Part shown: one piece after another, positions 62,614 to 64,000 of the stretch
Layout: every line of letters starts with the position of its first letter
How positions within the stretch are numbered: position 1 is the first letter of the stretch
NCBI GenBank assembly: GCA_958496175.1
Contig: OY292274.1
Coordinates: 4,402,001 to 4,466,000, forward strand
Length of the DNA stretch: 64,000 bases
Direction: 5' to 3'
Source of the DNA: Sisyra terminalis
Taxonomy: Eukaryota > Arthropoda > Insecta > Neuroptera > Sisyridae
The notes under the pieces: generated by a model
Seen by the model: the letters and a program-made list of their open reading frames with translations, nothing else
The model's database searches: none
Told to the model about the DNA's origin: nothing
Program-made: the position numbers and the translations under genes

Positions 62614-63895
62614 TGGTGTGTGAATAAGTCTTTCCCGTTTTTTTTCCAATTTTGAGCCTTTATTGTGAAAAATGGTTACAAATAATTATTATTGAAAGTA
62701 TTGGCCATCGCTAGCTACAACTTTTCCCCATCTTTCCGGCAACATACGAATCCCGTTGCGAAAAAATTCGACCGGTTTGGCCTCTATCCAGTCATCCACC
62801 CATTTTTTGGCTTCCTCGTAGGAATGGAAGTGCTGGTCAGCCAGGACATGCGTCATCGATCTGAAGAGATGGTAATCAGACGGAGCAATGTCTGGACTAT
62901 ACGGCGGGTGGGGTAGGACTTCCCATTTGAGCGTTTCTAAGTATGTTTTCACCGGCTGTGCAACATGTGGGCGAGCATTGTCATGTTGCAAAATAACTTT
63001 GTCGTGCCTGTCGGAGTATTGTGGCCGTTTTTCTCGCAGTGCGCGGCTCAAACGCATCAATTGTCGTCGATAGACCTCACCTGTGATTTTTTCATTCGGT
63101 TTCAGAAGCTCATAGTAAACCACACCTAGCTGGTCCCACCATATACAGAGCATGAGCTTGGCGCCATGAATATTTGGCTTGGCCGTCGATGATGATGCAT
63201 GGCCGGGTAGTCCCCATGATTTTCTTCTCTTCGGATTATCGTAACGGATCCACTTTTCATCGCCAGTCACGATACGATGCAGAAAACCCTTTCTTTTATG
63301 TCGCTGAAGCAGCTGTTCGCAAGTGAAAAAACGCCGTTCGACGTCTCTCAGCTTTAGTTCGTACGGCACCCAATTTCCTTGCTTTTGGATCATTCCCATG
63401 GCTTTCAAACGCTTGGAAATGGTTGTTCGGTCAACTCCCAATGCTTCAGCAAGTTCTTCTTGCGTTTGACACGAATCTTCATCAAGCAAAGTCGTCAATT
63501 CTTGATCTTCAAAGATTTGCGGCCGCCCGGAACGCTCCTTGTCTTCCACGTCGAAATCGCCACTTTTGAAGCGTCGAAACCATCCGCGAACACTTGAATC
63601 ATCCACACAACCTTCTCCATAAGCTTCCTGAAGCAACCGATGCGCCTCGGCAGCAGATTTCTTCAAATTGAACCAATAAAGTGAAACTTCCCGCAAATGA
63701 CGTCGACTCGGCTCAAATTTCGACATTTTCACGATTTCAAAAATTTATGATAAGAACAAATTTCAACTAATATGTTAGTGTGGAATTGTTGACAGATGAA
63801 TAAGCTTTGATTATGACATATGTAACCATTAAATACTCGCACAGTATTGGTGGCACCATCTCTTACAAAAAACGGGAAAGACTTATTCACACTCC
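62614..63895 (-). mobile_element. Complete mariner element
   Basis: The left end reads GTGTGAATAAGTCTTTCCCG followed by a T-run; the right end is its inverted match (GGGAAAGACTTATTCACAC), giving TIRs of about 28 bp. TA dinucleotides adjoin both ends (62612-62613 and around 63896-63899). About 1.28 kb with one uninterrupted transposase frame, the standard mariner size. It inserted just right of the LINE fragment. Confidence 0.92.
62689..63732 (-). CDS. Mariner transposase, intact D,D34D
   Basis: 347 codons without a stop or frameshift, the usual mariner length. The N-terminal paired-like helix-turn-helix region (about residues 1-115) includes FEPSRRHLREVSLYWFNLKK, DDSSVRGWFRRFKSGDF and LGVDRTTISKRLKAMG. 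The linker motif WVPYEL (canonical WVPHEL) comes next. The catalytic core has TGDEKWIRYDNPKRRKSW (first Asp), LQHDNARPHVA (second Asp) and YSPDIAPSDYHLF (third Asp), with exactly 34 residues between the second and third, so D,D34D. It cuts and pastes mariner DNA at TA sites in the nucleus. The start ATG at 63732 has a second ATG two codons on. All catalytic residues and both TIRs are present, so it may be active; the H-to-Y change in WVPHEL is the only oddity. Confidence 0.95.
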   Translation of the reverse strand: MKMSKFEPSRRHLREVSLYWFNLKKSAAEAHRLLQEAYGEGCVDDSSVRGWFRRFKSGDFDVEDKERSGRPQIFEDQELTTLLDEDSCQTQEELAEALGVDRTTISKRLKAMGMIQKQGNWVPYELKLRDVERRFFTCEQLLQRHKRKGFLHRIVTGDEKWIRYDNPKRRKSWGLPGHASSSTAKPNIHGAKLMLCIWWDQLGVVYYELLKPNEKITGEVYRRQLMRLSRALREKRPQYSDRHDKVILQHDNARPHVAQPVKTYLETLKWEVLPHPPYSPDIAPSDYHLFRSMTHVLADQHFHSYEEAKKWVDDWIEAKPVEFFRNGIRMLPERWGKVVASDGQYFQ

Positions 63896-64000
63896 TATAA
63901 TATTGTAATATATCTTTTTTAAGTAAGTTGATTGATTTGATAAATTTTATTAACTATAGTATTTTTATGTAAATTTTGTAGTTCATCTGGTTCTATGAAC

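Noticed and set aside
62692..63597. Plus-strand frames of 61-74 codons opposite the mariner transposase
   Set aside because: Antisense shadows of the transposase coding strand.
1..64000. Bacterial-type features, CRISPR arrays, tRNA and rRNA genes
   Set aside because: None seen by eye; the window has spliced genes and eukaryotic transposons. A tRNAscan run would be needed to exclude a divergent tRNA.

Overview
This is an AT-rich eukaryotic nuclear window, almost certainly from an insect. It has spliced protein-coding genes with short introns and AG/GT borders. Much of the rest is arthropod-type transposable-element debris: jockey-like LINEs, mariner/Tc1, hAT, pogo-like and piggyBac-like MITEs, long foldback elements and a Helitron-like element. 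No operons, rRNA, tRNA or CRISPR arrays were seen. Drosophila melanogaster lacks MSH5, so the MSH5 5' end found here argues against a Drosophila host. The species cannot be fixed from the sequence.

Layout. (1) 1-4.9 kb, minus strand: the 5' part of a gene I read as meiotic MSH5. It has five coding exons, runs off the left edge, and has a 3.5-kb intron filled with a Tc1 remnant, a hAT-type element and a 1.08-kb foldback element. (2) 6.77-12.71 kb, minus strand: a complete 12-exon gene whose exon phases all agree. It encodes a 1,337-residue, mostly disordered protein with an N-terminal MGxxxS (possible myristoylation) start and a basic coiled coil. I do not recognise its function. (3) 13.9-16.3 kb and 34.5-36.1 kb: two copies of a TA-flanked repeat, the first interrupted by a retroposed gag-like reading frame with a poly(A) tail and an 11-bp target-site duplication. 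(4) 18-25 kb: three decayed LINEs (two jockey-like, one with an RNase H domain), one hAT and one pogo-like MITE. (5) 29-30.4 kb and 39.5-40.6 kb: two copies of a repeat that carries an exon-like reading frame with a splice donor; about 276 bp of it is identical between copies while the rest has drifted. (6) 32-53 kb: two related internally deleted hAT elements with perfect 8-bp duplications, MITEs, a tandem foldback pair, two isolated exon-like segments and a decayed transposon gene. (7) 51.8-57.6 kb: three more long foldbacks, one holding a TTAA-flanked MITE and one carrying a hammerhead-ribozyme-like core. (8) 59.5-64 kb: a Helitron-like element, a LINE reverse-transcriptase fragment and an intact mariner with all three catalytic aspartates.

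The only genes I consider host functional genes are MSH5 and the 12-exon gene; they are transcribed in the same direction, with about 2 kb between them. Isolated exon-like segments at 12.9, 39.0 and 43.4 kb, all on the minus strand, may be far-upstream exons of the 12-exon gene or parts of another large gene. That is inference only.
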